A stretch of 64,000 bases of DNA from Stenotrophomonas terrae (lineage in GTDB: Bacteria; Pseudomonadota; Gammaproteobacteria; Xanthomonadales; Xanthomonadaceae): the NCBI RefSeq assembly GCF_001431465.1, contig NZ_LDJJ01000013.1, positions 1 through 64,000 on the forward strand, written 5' to 3'. The notes under the pieces are model-generated. The model made no database searches. It saw nothing but the letters and a program-made list of their open reading frames with translations, and was not told where the DNA came from. Numbering within the stretch: the first letter of the stretch is position 1; each line of letters begins with the position of its first letter. Shown here in pieces: positions 34,337-45,272 of this stretch. Both the position numbers and the translations under genes were made by a program.

Positions 34337-34433
34337 GTGGGAGCGGCGTCAGCCGCGAAGCTGGCGCCGTTGAAACTGCCAACCACCCCGCAACCTGAAA
34401 GACCATCTGCTTCGCGGCTGACGCCGCTCCCAC
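34337..34433. repeat. REP pair, GTGGGAGCGGCG variant
   Basis: GTGGGAGCGGCGTCAGCCGC starts at 34337 and its inverted copy ends at 34433. The head tetranucleotide is GTGG instead of GTAG. Confidence 0.85.
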
Positions 34434-34497
34434 AACCTCCATCCCGGTAAATCAACAATTGCAGCCATCGCCGCCGCCGCCGATACTCGGCGCGGCC

Positions 34498-35796
34498 ATG
34501 ACCGCGCTTTCTCCCACTCTGCTGCAGGACGCAACCGACATCCCGGTGATGGTCGGCTTCAGCGGCGGCCTGGATTCCACCGTACTGCTGCATCTGCTTG
34601 CCAACGCGCCCGGACGCAGGCCCGGCAGCCTGCGCGCCGTGCATGTACACCATGGCCTGCAGGCTGTTGCCGATCACTGGCAACACCACTGCAGCGCGCT
34701 GTGCGCGCAATGGAACATCCCGCTGCAGGTGGTCCAGGTCGAGGTTCCGCGTGACAGCGGCCACGGCCTGGAAGCCGCCGCCCGCGATGCCCGCCATGCC
34801 GCCTTCAAGACCCATCTGCAACAAGGCGAATGGCTGGCACTGGCCCACCATCAGGATGACCAGGCGGAAACCTTCCTGTTGCGCGCATTGCGCGGTGCGG
34901 GTGTCGATGGCCTCGGCGCGATGCAGGCGCAGCGCAGCTTTGGCAGCAGCACGCTGTGGAAGCCCCTGCTGCAGGTGCCGCGTTCGGCACTTGAGACCTA
35001 CGCCAGCCAGCACCGCCTGCACTGGATCGAAGACCCCAGCAACGACAGCGCGGATTTCGACCGCAACTTCTTGCGCCTGCAGGTGCTGCCACTGCTGCGC
35101 CAACGCTGGCCACATGCCAGCGCTGCGATGGCGCGCAGCGCCGGGCTGGCAGCGCAGGCAGCGGCGTTGCTGCATGAAAACGATGCAGCCCTGCTGCAGC
35201 AGGGTCTGGACCCGAGCGGAGCGCTGCAGGTCGCCGCGCTGAGGCTGCTTGCACCCGCGCAACAATCCCGCCTGCTGCGGCTGTGGGTGAACCAACGCGG
35301 ACTGCCAGCACTGCCGGCCAACGGCGTACTGGCCATCCAGCAGCAGTTGTTGGCCTCCGGCCACGACCAACAGGCCGAGTTCCGCTGGCAGCAGGCCCGC
35401 ATCGTGCGCTGGCGTGAGCAACTGCATGCACTGCCTTTGACCAAGGCCTGGCCCAAAGGCTGGACACGTCAGTGGGACGGCAGCGCGCCGGCCGAGCTGC
35501 CGGATGGCGGCAAACTTCTGCTGCACGGCGCCAGCGCGTTCGATCAGCCGGTGCAGCTGCGCCAACGCCAGGGCGGCGAGCGCATCCAGCTGACTGGGCG
35601 CAGCCACAGCCATCAACTCAAACACCGCCTGCAGCAGTCGGATGTGCCACCGTGGCTGCGCGCGCAACTGCCGCTGCTATGCGATGGCGACACCGTGCTG
35701 GCGGCGGCTGACCGGGTCATTTCCGCGCCACTGCAGGCATGGCTGCAGGCCCACGGCGCCGCGCTGGAATGGCAACCGCCAGATCCGGTGAATTGA
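34498..35796 (+). CDS. tilS: tRNA(Ile)-lysidine synthetase
   Basis: Puts lysidine on C34 of tRNA-Ile(CAU) so it reads AUA; cytosolic and essential. It is 432 residues with an N-type PP-loop [11 protein letters not shown] (residues 21-31), the family [11 protein letters not shown] region, and [22 protein letters not shown] in the catalytic half. The C-terminal part (about 330-432) is the TilS substrate-recognition domain. The ATG at 34498 is chosen over a TTG at 34459. It is followed closely by xseB and ispA on the same strand. Confidence 0.95.
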   Translation: MTALSPTLLQDATDIPVMVGFSGGLDSTVLLHLLANAPGRRPGSLRAVHVHHGLQAVADHWQHHCSALCAQWNIPLQVVQVEVPRDSGHGLEAAARDARHAAFKTHLQQGEWLALAHHQDDQAETFLLRALRGAGVDGLGAMQAQRSFGSSTLWKPLLQVPRSALETYASQHRLHWIEDPSNDSADFDRNFLRLQVLPLLRQRWPHASAAMARSAGLAAQAAALLHENDAALLQQGLDPSGALQVAALRLLAPAQQSRLLRLWVNQRGLPALPANGVLAIQQQLLASGHDQQAEFRWQQARIVRWREQLHALPLTKAWPKGWTRQWDGSAPAELPDGGKLLLHGASAFDQPVQLRQRQGGERIQLTGRSHSHQLKHRLQQSDVPPWLRAQLPLLCDGDTVLAAADRVISAPLQAWLQAHGAALEWQPPDPVN

Positions 35797-35827
35797 CCCT
35801 TTCCTGCTGGCCGCTCACACTTGCGCC

Positions 35828-36088
35828 ATGGCAAAAAAGTCCCCCAATGAAACCTCACCGGTGGCCCACTTCGAGCAGTCGCTCGAAGAACTGGAGCAGC
35901 TGGTCGAGAAGATGGAAGCCGGCGACCTGAGTCTGGAACAGTCGCTGACCGCATATGAACGTGGCGTTGGCCTCTACCGCCAGTGCCAGCAGGCGCTGGA
36001 ACAGGCCCAGCTGCGCGTGCGCCTGCTCACCGACCCGGCCCAGCCGGAAAAATCCGAACCCTTTGAAAGCAGCGGCAATGAAGACTGA
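35828..36088 (+). CDS. xseB: Exodeoxyribonuclease VII small subunit
   Basis: An 86-residue helical protein that partners XseA in the single-strand-specific exonuclease VII. The family core is seen in [20 protein letters not shown], then [20 protein letters not shown]. The large-subunit gene is not in the window. Its 3' end overlaps ispA by 11 bases, the same gene pair as in E. coli. Confidence 0.95.
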   Translation: MAKKSPNETSPVAHFEQSLEELEQLVEKMEAGDLSLEQSLTAYERGVGLYRQCQQALEQAQLRVRLLTDPAQPEKSEPFESSGNED

Positions 36089-36956
36089 CGCCCTGCTCAC
36101 CCGCTGGCTGGAGCGCACCGAAGAACAGCTGCAGGACGCCTTGCCCGACCCCGAGCTTGCCCCGCAGCGCCTGCACCAGGCCATGCGCTATGCGGCGCTG
36201 GGCGGCGGCAAGCGCATGCGGCCGATGCTGGTCTATGCAGCCGGCTACCTGTTCGCAGCCGAAGAAGCGCGTCTGGACGCCGCTGCGGTAGCGGTCGAAC
36301 TGATCCACGCCTACTCGCTGGTACACGACGACCTGCCGGCGATGGACGATGACGACCTGCGCCGCGGCCGCCCGACCACCCATATCGCCTTTGACGAGGC
36401 CACCGCGATCCTCGCCGGTGATGCCCTGCAGACCCGCGCCTTTGAAATCCTCGCCGACGCCTGGATGCCACCGGCATTGGCGCTGAACTGCATAAAGACA
36501 TTGGCAGGCGCTTCCGGCGCCGCCGGCATGTGCGGCGGGCAGGCACTGGATATCGACGCCACCGGTCAGCAGCAGGCACTGGCTGATCTCAAGCACATGC
36601 ATGCGCTGAAGACCGGTGCGCTGATCCGCGCGGCCGTGCGCATGGGCGCGTTGTGCGGCGAAGCCAGCGACGCCCAGCTTGCACAGCTGGACAGTTTTGC
36701 CGATACCTTGGGCCTGGCCTTCCAGGTCCGCGACGACATCCTCGATGTCGAGGCCAGCTCGGAGCAGTTGGGCAAGACCGCCGGCAAGGACCAGGCCCAG
36801 GACAAGTCGACCTTCCCCTCATTGCTGGGCATGGACGGCGCCAAGGCCACCTTGTCCGAGCTGGCAACCGCGATGCAGGCAGCGTTGATTCCGTTTGGCC
36901 AGCGTGCGGCAGCCTTGGCGGCATTGGCCGAACTGACGGTACGCCGCTCGCATTGA
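36078..36956 (+). CDS. ispA: Farnesyl diphosphate synthase
   Basis: Joins IPP with DMAPP and GPP to form farnesyl diphosphate for quinones and undecaprenyl lipids; 292 residues. The first aspartate-rich motif is [17 protein letters not shown] (Asp84, Asp85, Asp90), and the second is RDDILDVE (219-225). [10 protein letters not shown] carries the pyrophosphate-binding Lys and Arg residues. The start ATG lies inside the end of xseB, so it is coupled. dxs is not next to it, unlike in E. coli. Confidence 0.95.
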   Translation: MKTDALLTRWLERTEEQLQDALPDPELAPQRLHQAMRYAALGGGKRMRPMLVYAAGYLFAAEEARLDAAAVAVELIHAYSLVHDDLPAMDDDDLRRGRPTTHIAFDEATAILAGDALQTRAFEILADAWMPPALALNCIKTLAGASGAAGMCGGQALDIDATGQQQALADLKHMHALKTGALIRAAVRMGALCGEASDAQLAQLDSFADTLGLAFQVRDDILDVEASSEQLGKTAGKDQAQDKSTFPSLLGMDGAKATLSELATAMQAALIPFGQRAAALAALAELTVRRSH

Positions 36957-36965
36957 TTGCAGTGT

Positions 36966-36992
36966 GTGGGAGCGGCGTGAGCCACAAAGCTG
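36966..36992. repeat. Single REP unit, GTGGGAGCGGCG variant
   Basis: GTGGGAGCGGCGTGAGCCAC is a lone, degenerate copy with no inverted partner nearby. Confidence 0.65.
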
Positions 36993-37021
36993 GCAATGCC
37001 TGCATGGCCGCGAACGGCCAA

Positions 37022-37064
37022 CCCCTCCCCAGCCCTCCCCTTGCCTTCGGCAAAGGGAGGGGGC
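37022..37064. repeat. C-rich/G-rich hairpin repeat copy
   Basis: CCCCTCCCCAGCCCTCCCCT, a short loop, then AAAGGGAGGGGG. It is almost identical to the element at 20562. Confidence 0.7.
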
Positions 37065-37084
37065 TAAACCACCGCACTGCGCGC

Positions 37085-37116
37085 AAACAAAAAGCCCGGC
37101 TTGCGCCGGGCTTTCG
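37085..37116 (-). terminator. Hairpin terminator of the DUF4870 gene
   Basis: AAAGCCCGGC-GCAA-GCCGGGCTTT on the minus strand, followed by TTGTTTG; a 10-base perfect stem. Confidence 0.8.
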
Positions 37117-37136
37117 TCAAACAACCACCACGCCGA

Positions 37137-37508
37137 TTACTTGATCAGGCGGATCGTCATCGGATAGCGATAGGTCTCGCCCTTGTTGGCCGCCAGGCCC
37201 GCAAGAATCGCGAATACCAAGCCACCGATCCATGCCACGGCATAGGTCAGGAAGCCAATCAGCACGACCATCAGGATGCCGCTGATGAAGTAGGCGCCCA
37301 GCAGGGTCAGCTGGAAGTTCAGCGCTTCCTTCGAGTTGGCATTCAAGAAGGCCTTTTCCGGCTTGTCCTTGTTCACCAGCCACACGATCAGCGGCACGAT
37401 GAAGCTGAAGAAGATGCCCGACAGGTGCACCAGCATCGCGATGCTGTTGTCGTCGGAAGCACCGGCGCTGGTCGGCGGCGGCGGCGGAGTATTCTGGTAA
37501 TCGCTCAT
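37137..37508 (-). CDS. DUF4870 family membrane protein
   Basis: A 123-residue inner-membrane protein. A Pro-rich, polar N-terminus (TPPPPPTSAG) is followed by LVHLSGIFFSFIVPLIVWLV, then NSKEALNFQLTLLGAYFISG and a third hydrophobic stretch. The phrase HLSGIF...PLIVW...KEALNFQ is the DUF4870 signature. The function is unknown. It is a single-gene unit with its own terminator. Confidence 0.9.
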   Translation of the reverse strand: MSDYQNTPPPPPTSAGASDDNSIAMLVHLSGIFFSFIVPLIVWLVNKDKPEKAFLNANSKEALNFQLTLLGAYFISGILMVVLIGFLTYAVAWIGGLVFAILAGLAANKGETYRYPMTIRLIK

Positions 37509-37612
37509 TGTTTCCCCAAGATCCTTGTAAAGGGTTTATCAATACTGGCTGACAGCTATAGGGAGCGCTCTAGCTCCCACATAAGAATAGTCCGCTGTTT
37601 ACCAAGACTGCG

Positions 37613-38980
37613 TCAATCATTACCTGCCACGGTCATTTTGCCGACCAGGATCGAGCCAACCGCGACATGCGAGCGCTTATCCACGTCGGTGCCCACCGCT
37701 TCAATACCGGCAAACATCTGCTTGAGGTTGCCGGCGATGGTGATGCCGTCTACCGGGTAGACGATCTGCCCGTTCTCCACCCAGAAGCCGCCGGCGCCGC
37801 GCGAGTAGTCGCCGGTGATGCCATTCACGCCCTGCCCCATCAGTTCGGTCACCAGCAGACCGGTCCCCATACCTGACAGCATGGACGCGCGATCGCCTGC
37901 ATTGGCCTTCACTTTCAGGTTGTGTACGCCGCCGGCATTGGCGGTGGTCTGCAGGCCCAGCTTGCGCGCCGAGTAGCTGCCCAGGATGTAGCGCTGCAAT
38001 ACGCCGTCGGTGATCAAGGCCGAATTGCGGGTAGCCACGCCTTCGCCGTCGTAGGAACTGGAACGCAGGCCGCGACGCAGCAGCGGCAGCTCCTCGATGC
38101 CAAACCACTGCGGAAACAGCTGGGTGTCCACGCTGTTGAGCAGGAAGCTGGCACGCCGGTACAGCGCACCGCCGGAGACGGCGCTGAGCAGGTGGCCGAT
38201 CAGCGAACGCGCCATTTCCGCGGCGAACAGCACCTGCACCTCGCCGGTCGGCAGCGAGCGCGGCTGCAGCCGTGCCACGGTGCGTTCGGCCGCGCGCAAG
38301 CCCACCGCTGCCGGGTCATCCAGGTCTTCGCGGGCGATGGCACTGGTATACCAGCCATCACGCTGCATGCCGTCACCCTGCCCTGCGATCAGCGCGCAGC
38401 CAATGGAATGGTGGCTGCTGCGGTCACGGCCGATGAAGCCATGCGAGTTGGCGTAGACCGATACGCTCTGCGCGGTGGAGGCCGAGGCGCCATCGGAATT
38501 GCTGATGCGGCTGTCGCTCTGGCGGCCGGCCGACTCACAGGCCAGGGCCAGGTCCAGCGCCTGCTCGGCACTGAGCTCCCAAGGGTGCCAACTGTCCAGG
38601 TCCGGGAACTCGGTGGCCATCAGCGCCGGGTCGGCAAGACCAGCGGCCGGGTCGTCCTCGGTATGCCGGGCGATCGCGCAGGCCTGCGCCACGGTGGCCT
38701 CCAGGCTGGACTCCTGCAGGTCGGCGGTGCTGGCACTGCCCTTGCGCTGGCCGAAATACACGGTCACCGCGATACCGCGGTCGTGGGTGGCCTCGACCGT
38801 CTCGACCTCGCCCAGGCGCACGTTCACATCCAGCCCGCGGTCCTCGCTGCAGCTGACCTCGGCCTGGCTGGCGCCCATCGCGCGGGCCCGCTCCAGCAGC
38901 CGCTGGGAGATGCCGGTCAAGCGCTCCAGGCGCTGCTGGCTGTCGTCGACGGCAGGGTTTTGGGTGCTAATGACGTTCAA
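37613..38980 (-). CDS. pmbA: Metalloprotease subunit PmbA (TldE)
   Basis: A 455-residue partner of TldD; together they form a heterodimeric protease that trims microcin B17-type peptides and degrades unfolded peptides in the cytosol. PmbA lacks the zinc motif, as here. Family marks are SYDGEGVATRNSALITDGVL, LGSYSARKLG and GITGDYSRGAGGFWVENGQI. It is divergent from darP, as in E. coli, with tldD on the far side. Confidence 0.95.
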   Translation of the reverse strand: MNVISTQNPAVDDSQQRLERLTGISQRLLERARAMGASQAEVSCSEDRGLDVNVRLGEVETVEATHDRGIAVTVYFGQRKGSASTADLQESSLEATVAQACAIARHTEDDPAAGLADPALMATEFPDLDSWHPWELSAEQALDLALACESAGRQSDSRISNSDGASASTAQSVSVYANSHGFIGRDRSSHHSIGCALIAGQGDGMQRDGWYTSAIAREDLDDPAAVGLRAAERTVARLQPRSLPTGEVQVLFAAEMARSLIGHLLSAVSGGALYRRASFLLNSVDTQLFPQWFGIEELPLLRRGLRSSSYDGEGVATRNSALITDGVLQRYILGSYSARKLGLQTTANAGGVHNLKVKANAGDRASMLSGMGTGLLVTELMGQGVNGITGDYSRGAGGFWVENGQIVYPVDGITIAGNLKQMFAGIEAVGTDVDKRSHVAVGSILVGKMTVAGND

Positions 38981-39115
38981 TGCTTTATCCTTGGTGGCCG
39001 AATCCCTTCACATCTGCCCGGTCTTGCCTGACTGGCGGCGGTGTGACGGGGATCCCTCGTGAAGCCCGGCGAGCGCCCGGCTTTCCTGTCATGAAGTTTA
39101 GTAGGTAGCAGTGCG

Positions 39116-39709
39116 ATGCGCGGACGCGATCAAGAAACCGGTGAATTTTTGGGCGAAAGCCGTAGCCAGAACCGGCGCGAAGCGCTGGAAGTGCTGGCGC
39201 TGGGCGAAACCCTGGTGGAGCTGACCCCGGCCCAGCTGGCACGCCTGCCTATTCCGGAAGGCATGCTGGAACACATCGAGTACACCAAGCGCATCACCTC
39301 GCACGGTGCCCGCAAGCGCCAGCTGGCATTCCTTGCCAAGCAGATGCGCCGCGAGGAAGACGAAACCCTGGACGCGATCCGCAACGCCTTGGACGCCAAC
39401 AGCGAGACCTCGCGCCGCGAAGTGGCCATCATGAACCGCATGGAGCGCTGGCGTGAGCGTTTGCTGGCCGAGGGCGACGTTGCCCTGGGCGAGCTGCTGG
39501 ACGAACACCCGGAAGCCGATCGCCAGGGGCTGCGTACGCTGGTCCGCAATGCGCTGGCCGAGAAAGCCAAGAACAAGCCGCCGCGCGCCTACCGCGAGAT
39601 CTACCAGGTACTGCGCGAGCTGATGCTGGTGCCGGTACTGAGTGCAGCCGCGGAAGTTGGCGGTGATGACGATGCTGATGATGTGGATGGCGACGACGCG
39701 CAGGATTGA
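39116..39709 (+). CDS. darP: Ribosome-associated protein DarP (YjgA, DUF615)
   Basis: A 197-residue cytosolic protein that helps late assembly of the 50S subunit. The family pattern is seen in [40 protein letters not shown] and [15 protein letters not shown]. The acidic tail [16 protein letters not shown] is unusually long. It is divergent from pmbA, an arrangement shared with E. coli. Confidence 0.95.
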   Translation: MRGRDQETGEFLGESRSQNRREALEVLALGETLVELTPAQLARLPIPEGMLEHIEYTKRITSHGARKRQLAFLAKQMRREEDETLDAIRNALDANSETSRREVAIMNRMERWRERLLAEGDVALGELLDEHPEADRQGLRTLVRNALAEKAKNKPPRAYREIYQVLRELMLVPVLSAAAEVGGDDDADDVDGDDAQD

Positions 39710-39754
39710 GCTGGGTTGAGGGGACCGTCGGTTTGGTTCTGTAGCGAAAAGCTG

Positions 39755-39901
39755 CCCTCATCCGCCCCTTCGGGGCACCTTCTCCCGTAAACGGGAGAAG
39801 GGAATGCTGGCATTTAGGGTGCTGCGGAGTCAGCTCGGACTGCAGCTTTGCAATCCCTTCTCCCGCGAGCGGGAGAAGGTGCCCGGAGGGCGGATGAGGG
39901 G
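39755..39901. repeat. Long inverted repeat of CCCTCATCCGCCC elements
   Basis: Two elements face each other (39755-39802 and 39855-39901). Each has CCCTCATCCGCCC plus a GCACCTTCTCCCG arm, and each holds an internal CTTCTCCCG/CGGGAGAAG hairpin. They fill most of the gap between darP and tldD, which converge here. Confidence 0.8.
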
Positions 39902-39918
39902 AAGCGCTTAAAGCGACC

Positions 39919-41364
39919 TCAAGCCTGCGTACCACCCACCGTCAGCCCATCAATCAGCAATGACGGCTGGCCGACACCGACCGGCACGCTCTGCCCGTCC
40001 TTGCCGCAGATGCCCACGCCTTCATCCAAGGCCAGATCGTTGCCGATCATGCGCACCTTCTGCATGGTCTCCGGACCGTTGCCGATCAGGGTCGCGCCCT
40101 TCACCGGCGCGGTGATCTTGCCGTCTTCGATCAGGTAGGCCTCGGTCGCCGAGAACACATACTTGCCGCTGGTGATGTCGACCTGGCCGCCACCGAAATT
40201 GACCGCGTACAGTCCCTTCTTCACCGAACGGATCATCTCCTGCGGATCATGGTTGCCGGCGCGCATATAGGTATTGGTCATGCGCGGCATGGTCATGTGC
40301 GCGAAGGATTCGCGGCGGCCATTGCCGGTCGGCGCGACGCCCATCAAACGCGCGTTGAGCGTGTCCTGCATGTAGCCGACCAGGATGCCGTCCTCGATCA
40401 GGGTGGTGCACTGGGTCGGGGTGCCTTCGTCATCGATGTTCAAGGAACCGCGACGCCCGTCCAGGGTGCCGTCATCGACGATGGTCACGCCCGGTGAGGC
40501 CACCCGCTCGCCGATCCGGCCGGCATAGACACTGGTGCCCTTGCGGTTGAAGTCACCTTCCAGACCGTGGCCGACCGCTTCGTGCAGCAGCACGCCGGGC
40601 CAGCCTGGGCCGAGCACCACCGGCATCACCCCGGCCGGCGCCGGAATGGCTTCCAGGTTCACCAGCGCCTGGCGCAGTGCCTCGCGGGCAAAGGCTTCCG
40701 GGCGGTCGCCGGCAAACAGTTCTTCATAGCTGTAGCGGCCACCGCCACCGGCATAACCGGACTCGCGACGACCGTTCTGTTCGACGATGACCTGCACATT
40801 GAGGCGAACCAGCGGACGTACGTCCGCCGCCAGCACGCCGTCGCTGCGCGCGATCAGCACCGTGTCGACACCGCCGGACAGGCTCACCATCACCTGCTGC
40901 ACACGCGTGTCCGCCGCGCGCAGGTAACGGTCCAGTCGCTTGAGCACTTCCACCTTGGTCTCGTTGCCGATGCTGTCCACCGGGTCCAGCGCCGGGTACA
41001 GCGCGCGCGAGCTGCCGCGCACCAGCGAGCGCACGTTCTGCTCGCCGCCCTCGCGGGAGATCGCCCGCGCCGACTGCGCCGCCGCCAGCAGCGCCGCCGG
41101 CTGGATGTCATCCGAATACGCAAAACCGGTCTTTTCACCGGCGATCGCGCGTACCCCCACGCCTTGTTCGATCGAATGGGCACCGTCCTTGACGATGCCG
41201 TCCTCCACGCTCCAGCTCTCCCGGCGCGAATGCTGGAAGTACAGGTCGCCAAAATCGATACCCGGCCCCAGCAAGGTGCCAAAGGTGCGTTCCAGGCGAT
41301 TGGCATCCAGCCCTGAAGGCAGCAGCAGGCGGGTTTCGGCGAGCGTGAGAGCGTTTTCGGTCAT
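39919..41364 (-). CDS. tldD: Metalloprotease subunit TldD
   Basis: The zinc-carrying subunit of the TldD/PmbA protease, 481 residues. The HExxxH motif is HEAVGH at residues 261-266, in [20 protein letters not shown]. The later C-terminal part has [20 protein letters not shown] and [20 protein letters not shown], typical of TldD. It is the last gene of the maf-rng-yhdP-tldD run, 47 bases after yhdP. Confidence 0.96.
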   Translation of the reverse strand: MTENALTLAETRLLLPSGLDANRLERTFGTLLGPGIDFGDLYFQHSRRESWSVEDGIVKDGAHSIEQGVGVRAIAGEKTGFAYSDDIQPAALLAAAQSARAISREGGEQNVRSLVRGSSRALYPALDPVDSIGNETKVEVLKRLDRYLRAADTRVQQVMVSLSGGVDTVLIARSDGVLAADVRPLVRLNVQVIVEQNGRRESGYAGGGGRYSYEELFAGDRPEAFAREALRQALVNLEAIPAPAGVMPVVLGPGWPGVLLHEAVGHGLEGDFNRKGTSVYAGRIGERVASPGVTIVDDGTLDGRRGSLNIDDEGTPTQCTTLIEDGILVGYMQDTLNARLMGVAPTGNGRRESFAHMTMPRMTNTYMRAGNHDPQEMIRSVKKGLYAVNFGGGQVDITSGKYVFSATEAYLIEDGKITAPVKGATLIGNGPETMQKVRMIGNDLALDEGVGICGKDGQSVPVGVGQPSLLIDGLTVGGTQA

Positions 41365-41411
41365 GTCATTCCAGATGGGGGCAGACCCGCCTCATGCAAG
41401 CCTGCGCTGAT

Positions 41412-44400
41412 TCAGGGGCTGCCCGCAGCCCCGGGGGTGACCGCCGGCGGCGGCATGCGCGCGGCCTCACGGTCCAGCACTTCGACCTTGGGATCTTTCC
41501 AGGGCCCGGTCACCTTATAGGTCTTGGAGCCGATTTCGCCCAGCGGCTTGCCCAGCACCGCATTGGCCGCGGCACCCACCGCAGCACCCACCGGGCCGCC
41601 TGCCACCGCGCCCACCACAGTCAGCAGGTTGCCCGAGCGCGGGTTCACATCGATGGTCTGGTTGAACTGCTGGGCGACCAGATCTGCCTGGCCGCGGATG
41701 GTGATTTCCGCCGCTGGCGCCTCGATGGCGATCTTGTCGGTGCTGGCCTGGCCATTGCCGAAGCGCATCGCGCCTTCCACATGGTTGAACGCCAGGCCCT
41801 TGGAAAACAGATCGCGGAAATCAAACAGCAAGCGCCGTGGCAGCTGCGCCACGCTGAGCAGGCCGAGCACGCGGCCGGCGCCCGGGTCCACTTCCAGCAG
41901 CTGGCCGTTGCGCAGGTCCAGATCCAAGCCGCCTTCCAGGCTGGCCAGGTTGAAGGCCATCGGTCCGCCCTGCCAGCCGGCCTGCAGGCGCGCCTTGCCC
42001 TGCCCGCCGCGCAGCTGGCCGGCGTAGCCCAGCCGCTGCAACAGATCGCCGAGGTCTTCGCTCTGTACGTCCGCCGTTACCTCGGTGCGCGCCTGCGCGC
42101 CCATTCCACGCCACTGCCCGTGCACGTCGATAACCTGCTTGGGCGCGCGGATCGCCAATTCCTGTACCTGCAGGCCGTCACCGGTCGGGCGCGTGCGCAG
42201 ACGGGTCTGGCCGAGCTTGACCGCGGCAAACTGCAGGTCGTCGATATCCAGCGCCAGCGGCGGGATGTTGGCCGGGTTGATGGGCGCTGCCGGGGTATCG
42301 CTGGACTCTGCCGTTGCCGCCGCGGCAGGCTGCCAATGCACCCGCGCCAGCTGCCCGCTGACCGTGCCGCCATCGGCAGTTGGCACGCGCAGGTTGCCGG
42401 CAAGTGCCGGGCCATCGAGCTGCACCGCAACCGCATCGGCACCCGGGCGCAGCTGCAGCCGGGTCTGCGCGAAACGCCCGCCCACCATCATCAGCTGGTC
42501 GGCCAGCACGTCCACCTGTTTCAGCGCCAGGCCGCCGTCGCTGCCATCGCTGTCGCCGCCACGCGCCAGGGTGATCCATTCCAGCGCATCCAGCGAGGGC
42601 GTGCGGCCATTGACCACCAGACCATCGGCCGGTGGCTCGTGATCGACGCGGTCATTGCCCATGGTGACCTGCACGCCGGTCTTGCCGTTCTGGCTACGTG
42701 CCGCCAGCGCCATCAATTTGCCGAAGGAGACATCGATGCGACCGGCGCCCATTGGCAAGGCAGCCTGCACCGTGGTGGCCAGGGCATCGGCGGCGGGCTT
42801 GTTCAAGGGCGCCGGCAACTGCAGGCGGGTGCCCTGCAGGTCCGAGCGCAGGGTCAGCAGGGTCGGCGGACCGCTGCGCGCGCCTGCCGCCACCTTGGGC
42901 AGGCTGACCCCGACCGTCCATGCCGAGGTGCCATGCACATAGGGCTTGAGCCACGCCAACTCCGGCGCGCGGTCCAACAGCTTGCCCGCATCCAGGTCCG
43001 CGCTCAGTTCGGCCTCGAACGCCTGCGCCGGATCCTTCACCGGCTTGCCCGCGCGCAGCGCCAGCACACCGTCATGCTCCTGATGCCGCACCTGCAGCGC
43101 AGGTGCGTCGAAGCCCTCGCTGCTGTACTGCGCCTTGCCGCGTACGTCTTCGAACTGCAGATCCCAGCGCTTGTCGGCCATGCGCATGCCACGCAGATCG
43201 ATATCGCCCTTCAGGTGGCCGGCGCTGTCGTGGTGCAGTGGCAGCAACAGGTCAAAATTGACCGCCGCCGGCCCGCTCACCGTCAGATTGTCCAGGGTGT
43301 CGCCATAGCTGGCCTGCAGCGGACTCTGCCGCAACATCGCCAGCAGGCGCGCGCTTTCATCCACCGTGCTGGCCTGCACCACCAGCTTGGATTCACGGAA
43401 ACTGGCGATGCCCGCGCGCAGCTGATCGACCTTGACCCCGGCCAGATCGCCGCGACCGTTCAGATCGAAGCCGCCGCCGATGAAGCTGATATCGGCGTTG
43501 ACGTGCTGCATCAACGGCCAGTCCTCCTGGAAACGGATGGCACCGTCATCGATGTGGCCGCCGGCCTCGAAACGGCCGTTGTTGCCGATGAACGGCCAAT
43601 CATCCAGATCGCCTACCGCCAAGCCCGTGCCGCCGCGCAGGGTGCCATCCACCAGCGCCGCATCCAGCCACTTCACGGCGGCCTCGCTCATGTTCGAACG
43701 CACCCAGAACTGCTTGGCGGCGGTCATCGGCACGTCGTCGATCTTGGCCGCCAGGTTGATCCACGGACGGGTGCCGTCGCCCTGGAACCACAAGCCGCCG
43801 CGTATGTCGGCGGCATAGTTGCGGCCCTGCATGCGTAGCGCAGGCGTCCCCACCTGCCAGCCGGCACCTTCGCGCCAACCGACCAGGTCACCGGAGAGTT
43901 GCAATTCATGCAGCACGCCGAAGCCGGTGGGCCAATCAAAGCGCACCACGTGATCGGGCTTCAGCGCCAGTGAAAACGCCTGCGCGTCACCCTCAAAATG
44001 GCCGCGCAGGCCACTGATACCCGGGCTGCCACCGACCGGCGCGAAACTGGCATCGAGCAGCTCGCCACTGCCACGCACCGCGCCATCGGCAGTCCCCAGC
44101 AGATTGATGTCGGCAAAGCGCAGCGAGGGCTGCGAGCGCTGCAGCCAACGCCGCAGGCTGGGTTCGAGCCGGTCGCTGAGCGCTGCCACCTGCAACAGCG
44201 GGCCGGCATCGAGTTGCTTGCCCTGCACCGCAAAATGTTTTCCACCTGCCAGCAGCAGCCCGTCCAGGCTCTGGGTAGCACCGTTGGCGGCGATCCGCAG
44301 GCGTGGCGCATCCAGCCGCCAGCCGCCGTCGATGGCCTTCCAGCGCGCGCGCAATTGCAGGTTGTTGAATGCCACGGTCGGTACGGCATCACCGGCCTGC

Positions 44401-45233
44401 ACCGGCGCACCGGCCAACTGCACGGCTTGCAGCTCGCCTTCGGCGGTCACCGCCACTACGCGTTTGTCACGCAGCTGTACCCAGCCCTGCAGCTCGCCCT
44501 TGCCCTGGCGTATCTGCAGCCCGGCAAACTTCAGCAGCGACGCCCACGCGCCGAGCTCGGCGGGATCGGCCGAAAACCAGGCCTGCCCATCACCGCGCTG
44601 GCGGTGGAAATCCAATACCACAGTGACCGGTGCGGCGCCGGTATCGATCCAGCCCTTGGCCCCCACTCGCAGCCGTTGCCCGTCCACCCGCAGGCGCAGG
44701 TCGATGCGCGGAATACGGGTCTGCAGCCCGATCGACGGTGCCTGCACCTGCAGCTGGCCGCCAATCACCTGCAGCTCGCCGAGCCTGCGCAGGGTTTCCA
44801 GCGGATCGCCGCCGGCGCTGGAACTGGGCAGGCCGCGTACCGACCAGCGGCCGTCATCGTCACGTTGCAGGGTCAATGCCAGCCCGCGCAGGCGCAGCTC
44901 GGTCAGCGGAGCGCCGGGCAGCAGGCCCGAATACACCGCCACCAGCACTTCGGCCTGGCCGATGCGTACCCCTTCACCCTGGCCAACCCGCAGGCCATCG
45001 AGCTGCAGCAACGGGCCACGCCGGGTCCAGCGCGTATCCAGCCGGTCGAAGGCCACCGGCTGGCCGGCGCGCTCACTGAGCCAGGCTGCCACCTTGTCCG
45101 GATGCGCCTCCACCACCGGCAGCAGCTGGCTGACCGTGCCGACCAGCAGTGCCACGCACACCAACGCGATCGCCAATGCCATCAAGGCGTAGCGACGGAA
45201 GCGGCGTAGGCGGTGGCGCAACAGCGTGGTCAT
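41412..45233 (-). CDS. yhdP: YhdP family AsmA-like protein
   Basis: A 1273-residue envelope protein, length as in E. coli YhdP. One N-terminal membrane helix (about residues 16-36, YALMALAIALVCVALLVGTV) anchors a long periplasmic part with repeated beta segments (DUF3971 and AsmA-like C-terminus). The C-terminal conserved block reads GRVLGLLSVAQLPRRLLFDF and later GGPVGAAVGAAANAVLGKPL. The family (YhdP, TamB, YdbH) carries phospholipids to the outer membrane. It lies between rng and tldD. Confidence 0.93.
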   Translation of the reverse strand: MTTLLRHRLRRFRRYALMALAIALVCVALLVGTVSQLLPVVEAHPDKVAAWLSERAGQPVAFDRLDTRWTRRGPLLQLDGLRVGQGEGVRIGQAEVLVAVYSGLLPGAPLTELRLRGLALTLQRDDDGRWSVRGLPSSSAGGDPLETLRRLGELQVIGGQLQVQAPSIGLQTRIPRIDLRLRVDGQRLRVGAKGWIDTGAAPVTVVLDFHRQRGDGQAWFSADPAELGAWASLLKFAGLQIRQGKGELQGWVQLRDKRVVAVTAEGELQAVQLAGAPVQAGDAVPTVAFNNLQLRARWKAIDGGWRLDAPRLRIAANGATQSLDGLLLAGGKHFAVQGKQLDAGPLLQVAALSDRLEPSLRRWLQRSQPSLRFADINLLGTADGAVRGSGELLDASFAPVGGSPGISGLRGHFEGDAQAFSLALKPDHVVRFDWPTGFGVLHELQLSGDLVGWREGAGWQVGTPALRMQGRNYAADIRGGLWFQGDGTRPWINLAAKIDDVPMTAAKQFWVRSNMSEAAVKWLDAALVDGTLRGGTGLAVGDLDDWPFIGNNGRFEAGGHIDDGAIRFQEDWPLMQHVNADISFIGGGFDLNGRGDLAGVKVDQLRAGIASFRESKLVVQASTVDESARLLAMLRQSPLQASYGDTLDNLTVSGPAAVNFDLLLPLHHDSAGHLKGDIDLRGMRMADKRWDLQFEDVRGKAQYSSEGFDAPALQVRHQEHDGVLALRAGKPVKDPAQAFEAELSADLDAGKLLDRAPELAWLKPYVHGTSAWTVGVSLPKVAAGARSGPPTLLTLRSDLQGTRLQLPAPLNKPAADALATTVQAALPMGAGRIDVSFGKLMALAARSQNGKTGVQVTMGNDRVDHEPPADGLVVNGRTPSLDALEWITLARGGDSDGSDGGLALKQVDVLADQLMMVGGRFAQTRLQLRPGADAVAVQLDGPALAGNLRVPTADGGTVSGQLARVHWQPAAAATAESSDTPAAPINPANIPPLALDIDDLQFAAVKLGQTRLRTRPTGDGLQVQELAIRAPKQVIDVHGQWRGMGAQARTEVTADVQSEDLGDLLQRLGYAGQLRGGQGKARLQAGWQGGPMAFNLASLEGGLDLDLRNGQLLEVDPGAGRVLGLLSVAQLPRRLLFDFRDLFSKGLAFNHVEGAMRFGNGQASTDKIAIEAPAAEITIRGQADLVAQQFNQTIDVNPRSGNLLTVVGAVAGGPVGAAVGAAANAVLGKPLGEIGSKTYKVTGPWKDPKVEVLDREAARMPPPAVTPGAAGSP

Positions 45234-45272
45234 CAGCTCACTTCGTGCTTCCGTGCCGCGAAGTGAGCGTGC

